The notes under the pieces: generated by a model
Database searches by the model: none
What the model saw: only the letters and a program-made list of their open reading frames with translations
Told to the model about the DNA's origin: nothing
Shown here: piece after piece, positions 25,163-33,758 of the stretch
How the letters are laid out: each line of letters begins with the position of its first letter
How positions within the stretch are numbered: position 1 is the first letter of the stretch
Origin: Candidatus Poribacteria bacterium
GTDB taxonomy: Bacteria > Poribacteria > WGA-4E > WGA-3G
DNA: 64,000 nucleotides
Assembly (NCBI GenBank): GCA_026702755.1
Contig: JAPPBX010000018.1
Coordinates: forward strand, 22,641-86,640
Direction: 5' to 3'
Made by a program: the position numbers and the translations under genes

Positions 25163-27208
25163 ATGTCGCATCAGAAATTCGTAAAACACACGCATACAAA
25201 AAAACAGAAAGCTTACCGATTATTTGCATTGATAGTTCCTGCCATCCTATTACTCTGTCAGTCCCCTGTTTACAGCGAACAGTATGTCATTGTTGAAAGT
25301 GAAAACGGTGACAGACTCACAGGGACTTGGATCGGGGGAACCGATACCCACTTTGAAATAGAGTACAATGGACAAGTTTTACAACTTCCAGTGGTAGGGT
25401 ATACCCTCAAGTTCACATCAAATTTAGCAAATGTTCCGGATGGAACTGCCACGAAGTATTATAACAGGGGAATTGATTTACTGGAGATGGGGCTCCCTGA
25501 ATTAGCACAACGACGATTTGAAGAGGCAATCGAAGAATATCCAAAATATCCGGCTGCGCACTACCAACTCGGATTACTTTACAAAGCAAATGGCGACACC
25601 GCAAACGCACTGGAAAGATTTCGTTCTACAGCACTCCTTGATGCCCCAAGTTTCGCCCTCGTCCCACTCTTCCATGAGTTTGGAGATATTGCCCTTGCCA
25701 ATGAAGATTATGCTGTGGCAGTGGATAGTTACCAATTGATTCTAACCTATTATCCAGAACACACGGACGTACCAATGCTAAGCTACCTCACCGGATTTCT
25801 GCTCGTCGAACAATTGGAGGACCAAAATGCCGGACTACTTCTTCTTGAATCGGCAATCAAAGAATATCCTGACATGGCGGGACATGAAAAAGCACTATTC
25901 CTGATTGGAAAACTACAAGCAGAAACAGGTGAGTTGGAAAATGCGCTGCATACTTTGGACGGGTTTGTTACGCGCTATCCGGGAAGCGAATGGATTTACG
26001 ATGCACACCTCATCCGTGCGGCTGCCTATCTGAAACTCGGTAGACTGGAAGAAGCCGCAAGTGAAGCGATCCTCGTTGATGAGATCAGCAACGATGAGAA
26101 AATAGAGGAACGCGCAAAAGAGATTCTGGACCAGACGAAGTGGACTGTTTACACCGATGCAGATGGGCTTCCCGATAACCATATCCAAGCGATTACCACC
26201 GATGGTACACGACTATGGATAGGGACCCCAAAAGGTGTAATGGTGTTTGAAACCGTGCACGGTAAATGGATACCGATTGAAGGACAGGCGCAGCTGATTA
26301 ACACTGCCTTAGAGAATGTGCCGGATGTGAGAGCCATCGCTGCGAACGAACAGGAAGTGTGGGTGGGGACGCGTTTTCAAGGTGTTGTTCATTACAGCAA
26401 GTTAACAGGCAAAATTGAGGTTTACTTCCTGTCGGAAGGTCTCCCCGCGTGGGTCAAAGACATCAAGATGGACGAAATGGAGGTTTGGTTCGCTACAGAT
26501 GTTGGAATTATACGTAAGATTCGTGGCAGTGATGGACCCCCTCTCCATTATAACACTTTCAACAGTGATCTACCCGCGGATGATATAGAAACTTTGTTAC
26601 TAACGCCTAAAACATGTTGGGCTACCTCAGCAGATGGTGTTATCGGAATATTTGACCGAGAAATTGAGGGGTGGGATTCCTATCATTCCACTGCTCTCCG
26701 AGAAGGTATGACAATCGTTGGACTTGATACGGCAGAAGAGCAGCTGCTTTTTACGTGGTTCAACGCTGACGAAAAATCCAACGGTTTTTTTCGAGCAGAT
26801 ATGGACGGTGGGAACGGAAAATCGACAACACTCGACACAGGCATAGAAGATGAAAACGATTTAAGAAACATTTACATCAGGGGTGCCTTAGACACTTCAC
26901 CTATAGTTCAAAAAAATCCCGAGGAAATACCGGTAGAAGAAGCACCGGACCCAACAATATCCGAATTTTCGTCGGAAATAGCAGGATTAGAAATAGAACC
27001 ACCGCCTCCCAAACCACCAATTCCGTTAGTGCTGTGGATAACAACGAACGATGATTTTTACACGTATCACACACGCTCTCAGGCGTGGGAGTATGTAGCA
27101 ATGCCTCAGATAACCAGAGGTGAATTGACAACAAAAGCCCTTGTGGTAATGAACAATAGGGTATGGATAGCAACCAGTAACGGCTTAGTAAGCACGAGTG
27201 TTCAATGA
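25163..27208 (+). CDS. TPR plus two-component-regulator-type propeller protein, secreted
   Basis: The 681-residue protein has a signal peptide (about 1-35: ALIVPAILLLCQSPVYS), a short Sm/SH3-like strand region (ESENGDRLTGTWIGG), then TPR repeats (about 80-310: AHYQLGLLYKANGDTANALE, AAYLKLGRLEEAASEA). From ~325 a propeller resembles the sensor portion of hybrid two-component regulators (GLPDNHIQAITTDGTRLWIG, VWVGTRFQGVVHY, VWFATDVGIIRK). No kinase or output domain follows, so it is probably a periplasmic binding scaffold. The start at ATG 25163 is supported by AAGGAAAAG upstream and by the promoter at 25094. Confidence 0.85.
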   Translation: MSHQKFVKHTHTKKQKAYRLFALIVPAILLLCQSPVYSEQYVIVESENGDRLTGTWIGGTDTHFEIEYNGQVLQLPVVGYTLKFTSNLANVPDGTATKYYNRGIDLLEMGLPELAQRRFEEAIEEYPKYPAAHYQLGLLYKANGDTANALERFRSTALLDAPSFALVPLFHEFGDIALANEDYAVAVDSYQLILTYYPEHTDVPMLSYLTGFLLVEQLEDQNAGLLLLESAIKEYPDMAGHEKALFLIGKLQAETGELENALHTLDGFVTRYPGSEWIYDAHLIRAAAYLKLGRLEEAASEAILVDEISNDEKIEERAKEILDQTKWTVYTDADGLPDNHIQAITTDGTRLWIGTPKGVMVFETVHGKWIPIEGQAQLINTALENVPDVRAIAANEQEVWVGTRFQGVVHYSKLTGKIEVYFLSEGLPAWVKDIKMDEMEVWFATDVGIIRKIRGSDGPPLHYNTFNSDLPADDIETLLLTPKTCWATSADGVIGIFDREIEGWDSYHSTALREGMTIVGLDTAEEQLLFTWFNADEKSNGFFRADMDGGNGKSTTLDTGIEDENDLRNIYIRGALDTSPIVQKNPEEIPVEEAPDPTISEFSSEIAGLEIEPPPPKPPIPLVLWITTNDDFYTYHTRSQAWEYVAMPQITRGELTTKALVVMNNRVWIATSNGLVSTSVQ

Positions 27209-27241
27209 AATCTGTTCATAAGCGTGTGAACATAAAAAACT

Positions 27242-28102
27242 ATGCAACCGACATCCACAAAACTTATCACGCGTTGGTCAGACGCTAAACCCGCCCAGGT
27301 CAAAGACGAATTGGTTGTTGAAGAACCACTGGAAATTCGGGTGGGGCAACAGAGTTTGATCGTTGTGATGCGGACTCCCGGACACGATTTTGAACTCGCC
27401 GCAGGTTTTCTGTATACGGAAAGCCTCATAACTTCTGGCGATGACATCGAAATCATTGCCTATTGTGATGAAGAGAGTTCTGAAATGCAGCCTGCCGGTT
27501 TATCGTCGTTGCAGAATATCGTCAATGTTCGCCTTGTGAAAGAACTGGACCTTGAGACACAATCGGGTTGGCAACGGAATTTTCACGCGAATGCAAGCTG
27601 CGGACTCTGTGGCAAAATGACGATTGAATCTGTGCGGCAGCAGGTGTCGCCACTGAATTCGGGATTCCGTGTGAATCAAGATGTCTTCTATAAACTCAAC
27701 GATCGATTAAGGAAAGCACAATCCGTTTTTGAAAAAACAGGTGGACTCCACGCCGCGGGGTTATTCAATGAAGCGGGTGAACTTCTAATTGTCAGAGAGG
27801 ACATCGGTAGACACAACGCCGTCGATAAAGTCATTGGACAAGCAGTATTGGCTGACTTGGTGCCACTTGACCGTCATATTCTGATGGTAAGTGGTCGTGC
27901 GAGTTTTGAAATCGTGCAGAAGGCACTCTTTGCCCGCATCCCGATTATTGTTGCGGTTTCCGCGGCATCGACACTCGCGGTTGACCTTGCCAAGGAGGGT
28001 AACCTCACGTTAGTAGGCTTCATGCGCGGGCAGAGCATGGCGGTCTATAGCTGCCCGGAGCGGATTTGCCGTGCAGAGCGAGAAAACGAAAAAGATGTGT
28101 AG
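27242..28102 (+). CDS. fdhD: Formate dehydrogenase accessory sulfurtransferase FdhD
   Basis: The 286-residue protein matches FdhD. The N-terminal half has EEPLEIRVG, MRTPGHDFELAAGFLYTE and the CGLC motif (Cys120 and Cys123) that carries the persulfide. The C-terminal half has GGLHAAGLF, REDIGRHNAVDKVIG, SGRASFEIVQKAL and SAASTLAVDLA. FdhD transfers sulfur from IscS to the Mo/W-bis-MGD cofactor of formate dehydrogenases. No formate dehydrogenase or Mo-cofactor gene is in this window. The gap to the upstream gene is 33 bases, but relation to it is doubtful. The ribosome site is weak. Confidence 0.93.
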   Translation: MQPTSTKLITRWSDAKPAQVKDELVVEEPLEIRVGQQSLIVVMRTPGHDFELAAGFLYTESLITSGDDIEIIAYCDEESSEMQPAGLSSLQNIVNVRLVKELDLETQSGWQRNFHANASCGLCGKMTIESVRQQVSPLNSGFRVNQDVFYKLNDRLRKAQSVFEKTGGLHAAGLFNEAGELLIVREDIGRHNAVDKVIGQAVLADLVPLDRHILMVSGRASFEIVQKALFARIPIIVAVSAASTLAVDLAKEGNLTLVGFMRGQSMAVYSCPERICRAERENEKDV

Positions 28103-28154
28103 ACAAATTTTTCTATCCTTTTGCGGTGGGATGTCTCTATAAGGGTAAAAGGAA

Positions 28155-28180
28155 ATCGGGCTTACAAACCCCTTCTACAA
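28155..28180 (+). repeat. Palindromic repeat supplying leader of small membrane gene
   Basis: ATCGGGCTTACAAACCCCTTC continues into TACAA: a short stem (GGG/CCC) with the constant flank CTTCTACAA. It closely matches the copy inside the TPR coding sequence at 39511-39536. The ribosome site AAAGGAGT for the gene at 28196 begins at the edge of this repeat. Confidence 0.6.
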
Positions 28181-28195
28181 AGGAGTAAAATTATC

Positions 28196-28480
28196 ATGAG
28201 TTTCATTTTAGAGGGCATCCAAAATCTTGTTAATTTGTTATTTTTTGTGGCTATAGTTGGCACTTTAGTGGTTTCGTGGATATATGCCAGTCGGTTGAAA
28301 AAACAGTACGGCGCGGACTTCCCATGGAATAAAACGGCGGTTATCGTCGGGATTGAAGTCTTGCTTTGGATCGGATTTACCATTTTCTGGGGATTCGTTA
28401 AAGCGTTCTGGGTGCCAATTCTCATTGTCGCTATTATAGCCATTGTGCTTATTTCGCGAAAGAAGCGGAAATATGTCTGA
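28196..28480 (+). CDS. Small membrane protein, three predicted spans
   Basis: The 94-residue product starts at ATG 28196; AAAGGAGT lies ~9 bases upstream, and the longer open frame upstream is repeat sequence. Three hydrophobic segments are visible: about 8-27 (IQNLVNLLFFVAIVGTLVVS), 48-66 (AVIVGIEVLLWIGFTIFW) and 69-87 (VKAFWVPILIVAIIAIVLIS), with a basic C-terminus RKKRKYV. I do not recognise a family. No close functional neighbour; fdhD is upstream and a palindrome separates it from the dehydrogenase downstream. Confidence 0.75.
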   Translation: MSFILEGIQNLVNLLFFVAIVGTLVVSWIYASRLKKQYGADFPWNKTAVIVGIEVLLWIGFTIFWGFVKAFWVPILIVAIIAIVLISRKKRKYV

Positions 28481-28495
28481 ATATGGTCAAACGAA

Positions 28496-28516
28496 GGCGC
28501 GTTAAGAAAGCGCGCC
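28496..28516. repeat. Palindromic intergenic repeat
   Basis: GGCGCG and CGCGCC form an imperfect stem around TTAAGAAAG between the small membrane gene and the dehydrogenase. It belongs to the same general type as the other intergenic palindromes but has a unique arm sequence. Confidence 0.5.
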
Positions 28517-28545
28517 AACTAAAACAAACCTAAGGAGAAACAGAT

Positions 28546-29598
28546 ATGAGTCGGACAGGGAGAGCCGTGGTCGCGTGCGGCAAAGATTTTGAGATTCGTG
28601 AATACCCGGTCCCCGAACCTGAACCGAATACAGTGCTACTTCGTCAGGAACTCGCAGGTATCTGCGGGACTGATCTGCATAACTGGCAGAACGGTTTCCA
28701 GCAGGAAGTACTGTTGGGACATGAAAACGTCGGCATCATTGAGGCACTCGGTGAAGGTGTGGAAACCGATTATGTCGGTAAACCGGTGAAAGAAGGAGAC
28801 AGGGTTATTTTCGCCCCCGGAACAAACTACGGTGCCTACGGTTTCCAATGGAATCCAGACGAGGCACCACACTTTCGCGGTGGGTTCGCGGATTATATGT
28901 ATCTCAACTATCCGAATACCTGCTTTATGAAAACCGACGCTTCTCCTGAGGTCGCAGTGCTAACGGAGCCTTTCACTGTTGGTGTTCATGCCGCAATGCG
29001 CGGAGAAATAAAACTCGGTGACACCGTCGTTGTACAAGGTTCCGGTGCTATTGGGCTTGTGACGCTTGCATGCGCGAAATTGAGCGGTGCTGCGAAAGTA
29101 ATTATGGTGGGTGGACCCGCCGGACGACTGGAACTCGCCAAACGGCTCGGTGCGGACGTAACAATTGATATTGAAGAGGTCACCTCTCCCGAAGAGCGGA
29201 CGGAATTTGTGATGGCGGAAACCCCGCGCAAAGAGGGCGCGGATGTTGTCTTTGAATGTGCGGGTTTTCTCCCCGCTACACCAGAAGGATTGGGGTACAC
29301 CCGACGCAGCGGCACCTTTGTTGAAGTCGGTCACTTTGTGGATATGGGTTCAATTGACTTCAACATTAACCAATTGCTGATGCGCAAAAACCTTCGGGTC
29401 GAAGCCATCTGGGGCAGCAGTTATGAACACTTCGTTCGCGGCTTACCGCTCCTTGAACAGAGTGGATTGCCCTTTGCCGACATGATTAGTCACCAGCTGC
29501 CGCTCTCACAGGTCGCAGATGGTTTTCACGCACTCAATGGGGACTACCGTATTAAGGGTGAAACAGCGATTAAAATTGCGGTTCGAGCTGAAGAATAG
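28546..29598 (+). CDS. Zinc-type alcohol dehydrogenase (MDR family)
   Basis: The 350-residue medium-chain dehydrogenase has the catalytic zinc motif CGTDLH (GICGTDLHNWQNG), GHENVG, a Rossmann nucleotide-binding segment (VVQGSGAIGLVTLACAK, then VGGPAGRLELAKRLGAD) and the C-terminal LPLSQVADGF. The four-cysteine structural zinc lobe usual in this family is absent between residues ~85 and 115 and is replaced by FAPGTNYGAYGFQW. The substrate is probably a sugar alcohol or similar polyol; not certain. AAGGAG precedes ATG 28546. It heads a cluster with Gfo/Idh/MocA and isomerase genes. Confidence 0.88.
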   Translation: MSRTGRAVVACGKDFEIREYPVPEPEPNTVLLRQELAGICGTDLHNWQNGFQQEVLLGHENVGIIEALGEGVETDYVGKPVKEGDRVIFAPGTNYGAYGFQWNPDEAPHFRGGFADYMYLNYPNTCFMKTDASPEVAVLTEPFTVGVHAAMRGEIKLGDTVVVQGSGAIGLVTLACAKLSGAAKVIMVGGPAGRLELAKRLGADVTIDIEEVTSPEERTEFVMAETPRKEGADVVFECAGFLPATPEGLGYTRRSGTFVEVGHFVDMGSIDFNINQLLMRKNLRVEAIWGSSYEHFVRGLPLLEQSGLPFADMISHQLPLSQVADGFHALNGDYRIKGETAIKIAVRAEE

Positions 29599-29690
29599 GC
29601 GAATATTGGGGCATATCGGATTTGTAAACGCGCTTTTTAAGTGTATATACATTGCGTGCTGATACAGCGCGCCTATAGGAGACATCATTA

Positions 29691-30710
29691 ATGGCAAAAA
29701 CGTATCGAATTGGCTTTGCATCTCTTGTACATGATCATGTCTGGGGTGAACTTGGCCACTGGCAGGCACATCCAAACGTTGAAATTGTCGCTGCAGGCGA
29801 TGTCAATGCGGAATTACGCTCCCAGTTCAGCACAGAAACTGGTGTTGAAAATGTCTATAATTCTTGGCAAGAAATGGTGGAGAACGAGGAATTAGACATC
29901 CTCCAGGTGTCAGCCGAGAACAACGCTGGAGCCGACATCGTTGAAGCTGCAGCGGCGAAGGGTATCCACGTCGTTTCAGAAAAACCGATGGCGGCGCGTC
30001 TCTCCCAAGCAGATCAGATGCTTGCTGCTGCCGAGAACGCTGGCACCTTGTTGATGGTGAACTGGCCCACCGCATGGAGTCCTGCACTCAACACCGCAAT
30101 GGATCTTATCAAAGACGGTGCTATCGGTGATCTTTTCTACTTCAAATGGCGCTCTGCACACAACGGACCGAAGGAAATCGGATGCTCCCGCTACTTCTAC
30201 GAGTGGCTCTACGACGAAGAGAAAAACGGTGCTGGTGCGTTGATGGATTACTGTTGTTATTGCGCTGATATGTGTGCTTACCTCCTTGGCACCCCACAGC
30301 AAGTGACTGCCTTCCGTGGTACCTTCGTCAAAGACTACCCGATTCCCGACGATAACGCTGTCATTGTCATGAAATACGGTAATGCCTTCGGAATTACGGA
30401 AGCGTCTTGGACACAGAAAGTCGGTTATGTCACACCGAACCCAGTAGTTTATGGCACTGAGGGTGCGCTGATGGTCAGCGGAAACGAAGTACACCTGCAT
30501 CCAGCAGGTAGCGATGCCGAAGTGATAACACCTGAACCACTCCCAGAGGGCAGACGTAACGCCGCAGAATACTTCATTCACTGTTTAGAGACGGACGAAC
30601 CCGTTGAAGGCTTGTGCAGCCCCAAAGTGAGTCGGGATGCCCAAGAAATCCTTGAAGCAGGTTTGGTGTCAGCAGATAGTGGGCAGGTCGTCAACTTGCC
30701 GATGTCATAA
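29691..30710 (+). CDS. Gfo/Idh/MocA family oxidoreductase
   Basis: The 339-residue NAD(P)-dependent oxidoreductase has an N-terminal Rossmann fold (IGFASLVHDHVWGELGHWQA, VAAGDVNAEL) and the family lysine motif SEKPMA. The C-terminal substrate domain includes YDEEKNGAGALMDYCCYCAD and a conserved GTEGALMV. Members oxidise or reduce sugars, inositols or sugar acids. TAGGAGA lies before ATG 29691. Together with the upstream dehydrogenase and the downstream isomerase it suggests catabolism of an unusual carbohydrate or polyol; the exact substrate cannot be stated. Confidence 0.9.
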   Translation: MAKTYRIGFASLVHDHVWGELGHWQAHPNVEIVAAGDVNAELRSQFSTETGVENVYNSWQEMVENEELDILQVSAENNAGADIVEAAAAKGIHVVSEKPMAARLSQADQMLAAAENAGTLLMVNWPTAWSPALNTAMDLIKDGAIGDLFYFKWRSAHNGPKEIGCSRYFYEWLYDEEKNGAGALMDYCCYCADMCAYLLGTPQQVTAFRGTFVKDYPIPDDNAVIVMKYGNAFGITEASWTQKVGYVTPNPVVYGTEGALMVSGNEVHLHPAGSDAEVITPEPLPEGRRNAAEYFIHCLETDEPVEGLCSPKVSRDAQEILEAGLVSADSGQVVNLPMS

Positions 30711-30763
30711 ACGAATATAAGCGCGTTTCCAAATCGCGCCCACAGGAGCATCTGGAGAATTTT

Positions 30764-31522
30764 ATGAGTGATAGAATTCCGATCGCATTACAACTGTATT
30801 CCGTCAGAGACGACTGTGCTGGTGACTTATCTTTGACGCTCCAAGCTGTCGCGCAGATGGGTTATGAAGGTGTTGAGTTTGCTGGTTACTATGACCGGAC
30901 TGCCGAAGAATTACGCGGGATGTGCGATGACCTTGGATTGAAAGTTGCTGGGACGCATACAGGGATAAACACACTTCTCGGTGATGAACTCGCTGAGACG
31001 GTCGAGTTTAACCAGACGCTCGGCAATCCGTATCTGATTGTGCCGGGATTACCCGGAGAATACCAAGGTTCTCGGCAGGCATGGCTTGATACCTCAGAAG
31101 TTTTCAACAGCATTGCTGAAAAAATCGCTGACCAAGGGATGTTCACCGGTTATCACAACCACACGGGCGAATTCACACCCATGGATGGCGAGATCCCATG
31201 GGATATATTCGGCAGTAACACCCGCGACGATGTCGTGATGCAAATTGACATCGGTCATGCCCTTCGCGCCGGTGCCGACCCTGTATCCTTTATTGAACGC
31301 TACCCCGGTAGATCAAAAGTGGTGCATCTAAAAGAGTATTCCGCCACGAATGACAAAGCAAACGTCGGTGAAGGCGAAATTCCGTGGGACGCTGTGTTCC
31401 GTGCCTGTGAAACCGTCGGTGGCACCGAATGGTACATCGTTGAGCAGGAAAGTTACGCCTATCCGCCGATTGAATGTGCTGAACGTTGCATTGAAAATCT
31501 ACGAAAGATGGGGAAAATTTAG
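30764..31522 (+). CDS. Sugar phosphate isomerase/epimerase (xylose isomerase-like TIM barrel)
   Basis: The 252-residue TIM-barrel protein shows the family pattern: LQLYSVRDDC near the N-terminus, GYEGVEFAGYY, AGTHTGI, TGYHNHTGEFTP, MQIDIGHALRAGADP and VHLKEYSATND. The Glu, His and Asp residues of these motifs form the expected metal site. Reaction is isomerisation or epimerisation of a sugar or polyol derivative. GGAG lies before ATG 30764. It lies 54 bases after the Gfo/Idh/MocA gene and 2 bases before the methyltransferase, so it is probably in one operon. Confidence 0.9.
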   Translation: MSDRIPIALQLYSVRDDCAGDLSLTLQAVAQMGYEGVEFAGYYDRTAEELRGMCDDLGLKVAGTHTGINTLLGDELAETVEFNQTLGNPYLIVPGLPGEYQGSRQAWLDTSEVFNSIAEKIADQGMFTGYHNHTGEFTPMDGEIPWDIFGSNTRDDVVMQIDIGHALRAGADPVSFIERYPGRSKVVHLKEYSATNDKANVGEGEIPWDAVFRACETVGGTEWYIVEQESYAYPPIECAERCIENLRKMGKI

Positions 31523-31524
31523 GT

Positions 31525-32253
31525 TTGCTGGCATCTGAGGCACCGCGTTCCGATAGTGTTGAAACAGACCTTCTGCTCTGGTGGGAAGATTTCTATCTCC
31601 CTGTTTTCGAGTACGTCCTTCCGAAAATGGGGATCTTGGAAGGGAAAAGGATCCTTGAACTCGGCACCGGCACAGGCGGGACCGCAACACTACTGGCGAA
31701 ACGCGGTGCCTCTGTTGTTGGAATTGATCTACTGCCTTTTCGACTCGCTGAAGCACAGGCGCGAGCTACGGAACACAACGTCGCTGAGGAAGTTAATTTT
31801 GCCCTGATGGACGCGATGCACCTCGCCTTTCCAGATAATACCTTTGATTTTATTATCTCCAAATCTGTGTTGGTTTTTACAGAACACAGCCACATTGCGA
31901 AAGAGTGCTATCGTGTTCTCAAGCCGGGGGGTAAGGCGATCTTCATGGAAAACATGCGCTACCACCCAGCGGTGTGGCTGTATCGAAAAATGTTTCTTAA
32001 GTATTCTGGCAAGCTGCGTTATTTTTCAATGCGGGACATTGAAACAGTCGGTGCTGAATTTGAGCAGTTAGAGCATCGTGAGTTTCATCTCACTGCAGTG
32101 AGCGCGCTGTTCTGGCAGAAATGCATTACTATTCCACTGTTCTATAGGGGAACCCTCCGCGTTTTCAAGGCGATTGACACATTTCTCCTTAAATATCTAC
32201 CATTCCTCAAGCGGTTCTGTTGGATCACCGCGATGATTTGCCATAAAGTGTAG
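31525..32253 (+). CDS. SAM-dependent class I methyltransferase
   Basis: The 242-residue protein has the SAM-binding motif I LELGTGTGGTATLLAKRGA (about 34-52), the acidic VVGIDLLPF, motif II FALMDAMHLAFPDNTFDFI and motif III RVLKPGGKAIFMENM. The C-terminal ~80 residues are variable and hydrophobic. It starts with TTG 31525, two bases after the stop of the isomerase, and there is no better start downstream before motif I. Substrate unknown. A perfect palindrome overlaps its stop codon and probably ends the transcript. Confidence 0.85.
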   Translation: MLASEAPRSDSVETDLLLWWEDFYLPVFEYVLPKMGILEGKRILELGTGTGGTATLLAKRGASVVGIDLLPFRLAEAQARATEHNVAEEVNFALMDAMHLAFPDNTFDFIISKSVLVFTEHSHIAKECYRVLKPGGKAIFMENMRYHPAVWLYRKMFLKYSGKLRYFSMRDIETVGAEFEQLEHREFHLTAVSALFWQKCITIPLFYRGTLRVFKAIDTFLLKYLPFLKRFCWITAMICHKV

Positions 32254-32276
32254 GGGCTGGGTAACCCAGCCCCTAC
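32250..32276. terminator. Perfect palindrome between convergent genes
   Basis: GTAGGGGCTGGGT, A, ACCCAGCCCCTAC: 13-bp arms, 27 bases in total. It contains the methyltransferase stop codon and lies 8 bases from the 3' end of the convergent phyH gene. It belongs to the intergenic palindrome family and may act as a bidirectional terminator, though no T-run follows. Confidence 0.55.
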
Positions 32277-32284
32277 TACCACGG

Positions 32285-33079
32285 CTATCCATATTTCAGC
32301 CAATTGTCAAAAAGCGGTTTGAGTCGATCTGGAAGACTGCCCAGAAAAGAGGGTTCGTTGAGCCATTCTTGGCTGGTTGGACTCTCTGGGTTTGCAGGTT
32401 CGCTTTCCGATGGCGCGGTAAGAACAGCATAGTGAAGCGTCTGCCGTTTTGATCCGGTAAGGTTGCAGCCTTTGTGGAGCAAACTTGAATTGTAAAAGAC
32501 GATATCACCGGCTTTCAGCTTGACGACAAGTTGGTTCGGCATCGCTTCCTTTGGTGTTTGCTGTATGACTGCACGCTCCGCATCAGTGAGTTCACGTCTA
32601 TGGCTCCCCGGCACGATGTAAAGCGTCTCATCGTCATAGAGGGCACCGTTGAGCTGCACGTGGCTTCTGAGTCGACCAAGAAGGGTTTCAAGAGGCACCT
32701 CTCCGTCCGGTGCTGAATCTCGGTGCCAGTTAATGTGGTACGATTTCCGCTCGGAACTAACGAGGAGGGTGCAGAGGTGATACCTTAATCTTTCCCCAAT
32801 AAGTGCTGCAATGACATCCAATATCTGCGGGTGCGCAAGCGCGTCCACAAGTGCTTTTTCACGAATGCTTGGATGGAAGATGTTATTGACACCCCAGATG
32901 TCATCGCGTTTGCCATCTATGTAGCGTAGGTGATCGGCGTGTAGCCTTTCAATACGGCACTTGTGGAGTATCCGATCAATAGCACTTCGATAGATTTGAA
33001 TGTCGGTTTCGGGGAGTGCTCCCTTACGAATGATGTATCCGTTTTCGACAAAAGCGTCAATTTCTGAATGGGTTAGCAT
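32285..33079 (-). CDS. Phytanoyl-CoA dioxygenase (PhyH) family protein
   Basis: This 264-residue Fe(II)/2-oxoglutarate oxygenase has the N-terminal FVENGYIIRKGALPE, the facial triad His119-x-Asp121 (INWHRDS) and His202 (LLHKGCNLTGSKRQTLHY), with Arg212 for 2-oxoglutarate. ATG 33079 is chosen since AAGGA lies upstream and the family N-terminus begins here; the frame extends 42 codons further without family similarity. The substrate is unknown; the family hydroxylates many small molecules. It shares strand with the VOC gene 16 bases upstream. Confidence 0.88.
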   Translation of the reverse strand: MLTHSEIDAFVENGYIIRKGALPETDIQIYRSAIDRILHKCRIERLHADHLRYIDGKRDDIWGVNNIFHPSIREKALVDALAHPQILDVIAALIGERLRYHLCTLLVSSERKSYHINWHRDSAPDGEVPLETLLGRLRSHVQLNGALYDDETLYIVPGSHRRELTDAERAVIQQTPKEAMPNQLVVKLKAGDIVFYNSSLLHKGCNLTGSKRQTLHYAVLTAPSESEPANPESPTSQEWLNEPSFLGSLPDRLKPLFDNWLKYG

Positions 33080-33095
33080 TTTAGGTTTCCTTGAT

Positions 33096-33476
33096 CTAAT
33101 CGGTTGGACAGTAAAGATCATTAAACTCAATTTCATTTCCGTCTGGATCAAAGATGAAGAAAGCCCGGCACTTGCCGCGCGGGTCGTCAAAATCAAAAGG
33201 ACCACGGGTCCGATAAGGTAGCGTTGCGAACTGTTCAGCGAGTTGGTTAATCCGCTCGGTGCTTGTCACAAAGGCGAAGTGCATCGGTCCCCCTGCATCA
33301 TGCCCCGGTGAACCAGCTTCCTTGAGTACAAGATGTCCGTTCTCTAAGTAGATATAAAGCTGCCGATTGTTCCGCTCTACGATCTCAAAGCCAAGCAAAT
33401 CTCGGTAAAACGCCGCTGCTTGATCAAGATTTGCAACTTTAACGAAAACCTCTCCAATGCCGTAATAACCTTGCAT
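33096..33476 (-). CDS. VOC (glyoxalase/bleomycin resistance) family protein
   Basis: The 126-residue protein has the paired beta-alpha-beta-beta-beta modules of the vicinal oxygen chelate fold: GIGEVFVKVANLDQAAAFYR, LLGFEIVER, LYIYLENGHLVLKEAG, then PMHFAFVTS, DPRGKCRAFFIFDPDGNEIE. The His of MHFAF and Glu of GNEIEF fit metal-ligand positions. GGAG lies upstream of ATG 33476. A MITE begins 33 bases upstream, so the longer frame to 33515 is not coding. It is probably cotranscribed with the PhyH gene 16 bases downstream. Confidence 0.87.
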   Translation of the reverse strand: MQGYYGIGEVFVKVANLDQAAAFYRDLLGFEIVERNNRQLYIYLENGHLVLKEAGSPGHDAGGPMHFAFVTSTERINQLAEQFATLPYRTRGPFDFDDPRGKCRAFFIFDPDGNEIEFNDLYCPTD

Positions 33477-33508
33477 AACACATCTCCACTGATACTGCGG
33501 TATATGAT

Positions 33509-33694
33509 AACCCAAGTTGCTACTTACAAGGTTTAGGCATGTAAACTCCGTTTTTCAGGCAACAAGGACTATTATCTGTGGCGTTTTGCAGCGTAAACTG
33601 TTCGTTTGTGGACACAGAAGCACAGACTAACAGTCTATGCTACAATAATTAGCACATTCTAACAAATTCTGCTACCGAGGTGGCAACTTGGATT
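33509..33694 (-). mobile_element. MITE-like element, copy C (complete)
   Basis: The 186-bp element has terminal inverted repeats AACCCAAGTTGCTACT (left) and GGTGGCAACTTGGATT (right), with a 5-bp flanking duplication ATGAT at 33504-33508 and 33695-33699. The interior aligns with copy B along most of its length, including GCACAGACTAACAGTCTATG, and is ~30 bp longer. There is no open frame. Its left end is 33 bases from the VOC start and its right end is next to the LamG terminator. Confidence 0.8.
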
Positions 33695-33700
33695 ATGATA

Positions 33701-33735
33701 AACAAAAAGGCTCTGGATTGATGAAATCCGGAGCC
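33701..33735 (-). terminator. Rho-independent terminator of LamG gene
   Basis: On the minus strand GGCTCCGGATT and AATCCAGAGCC form an 11-bp stem (one G-T) with a short loop, followed by TTTTTGTTT. It lies 24 bases past the LamG stop at 33759 and directly abuts the MITE. Confidence 0.8.
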
Positions 33736-33758
33736 TCTTTGTTTCAGGTTAATAACAC

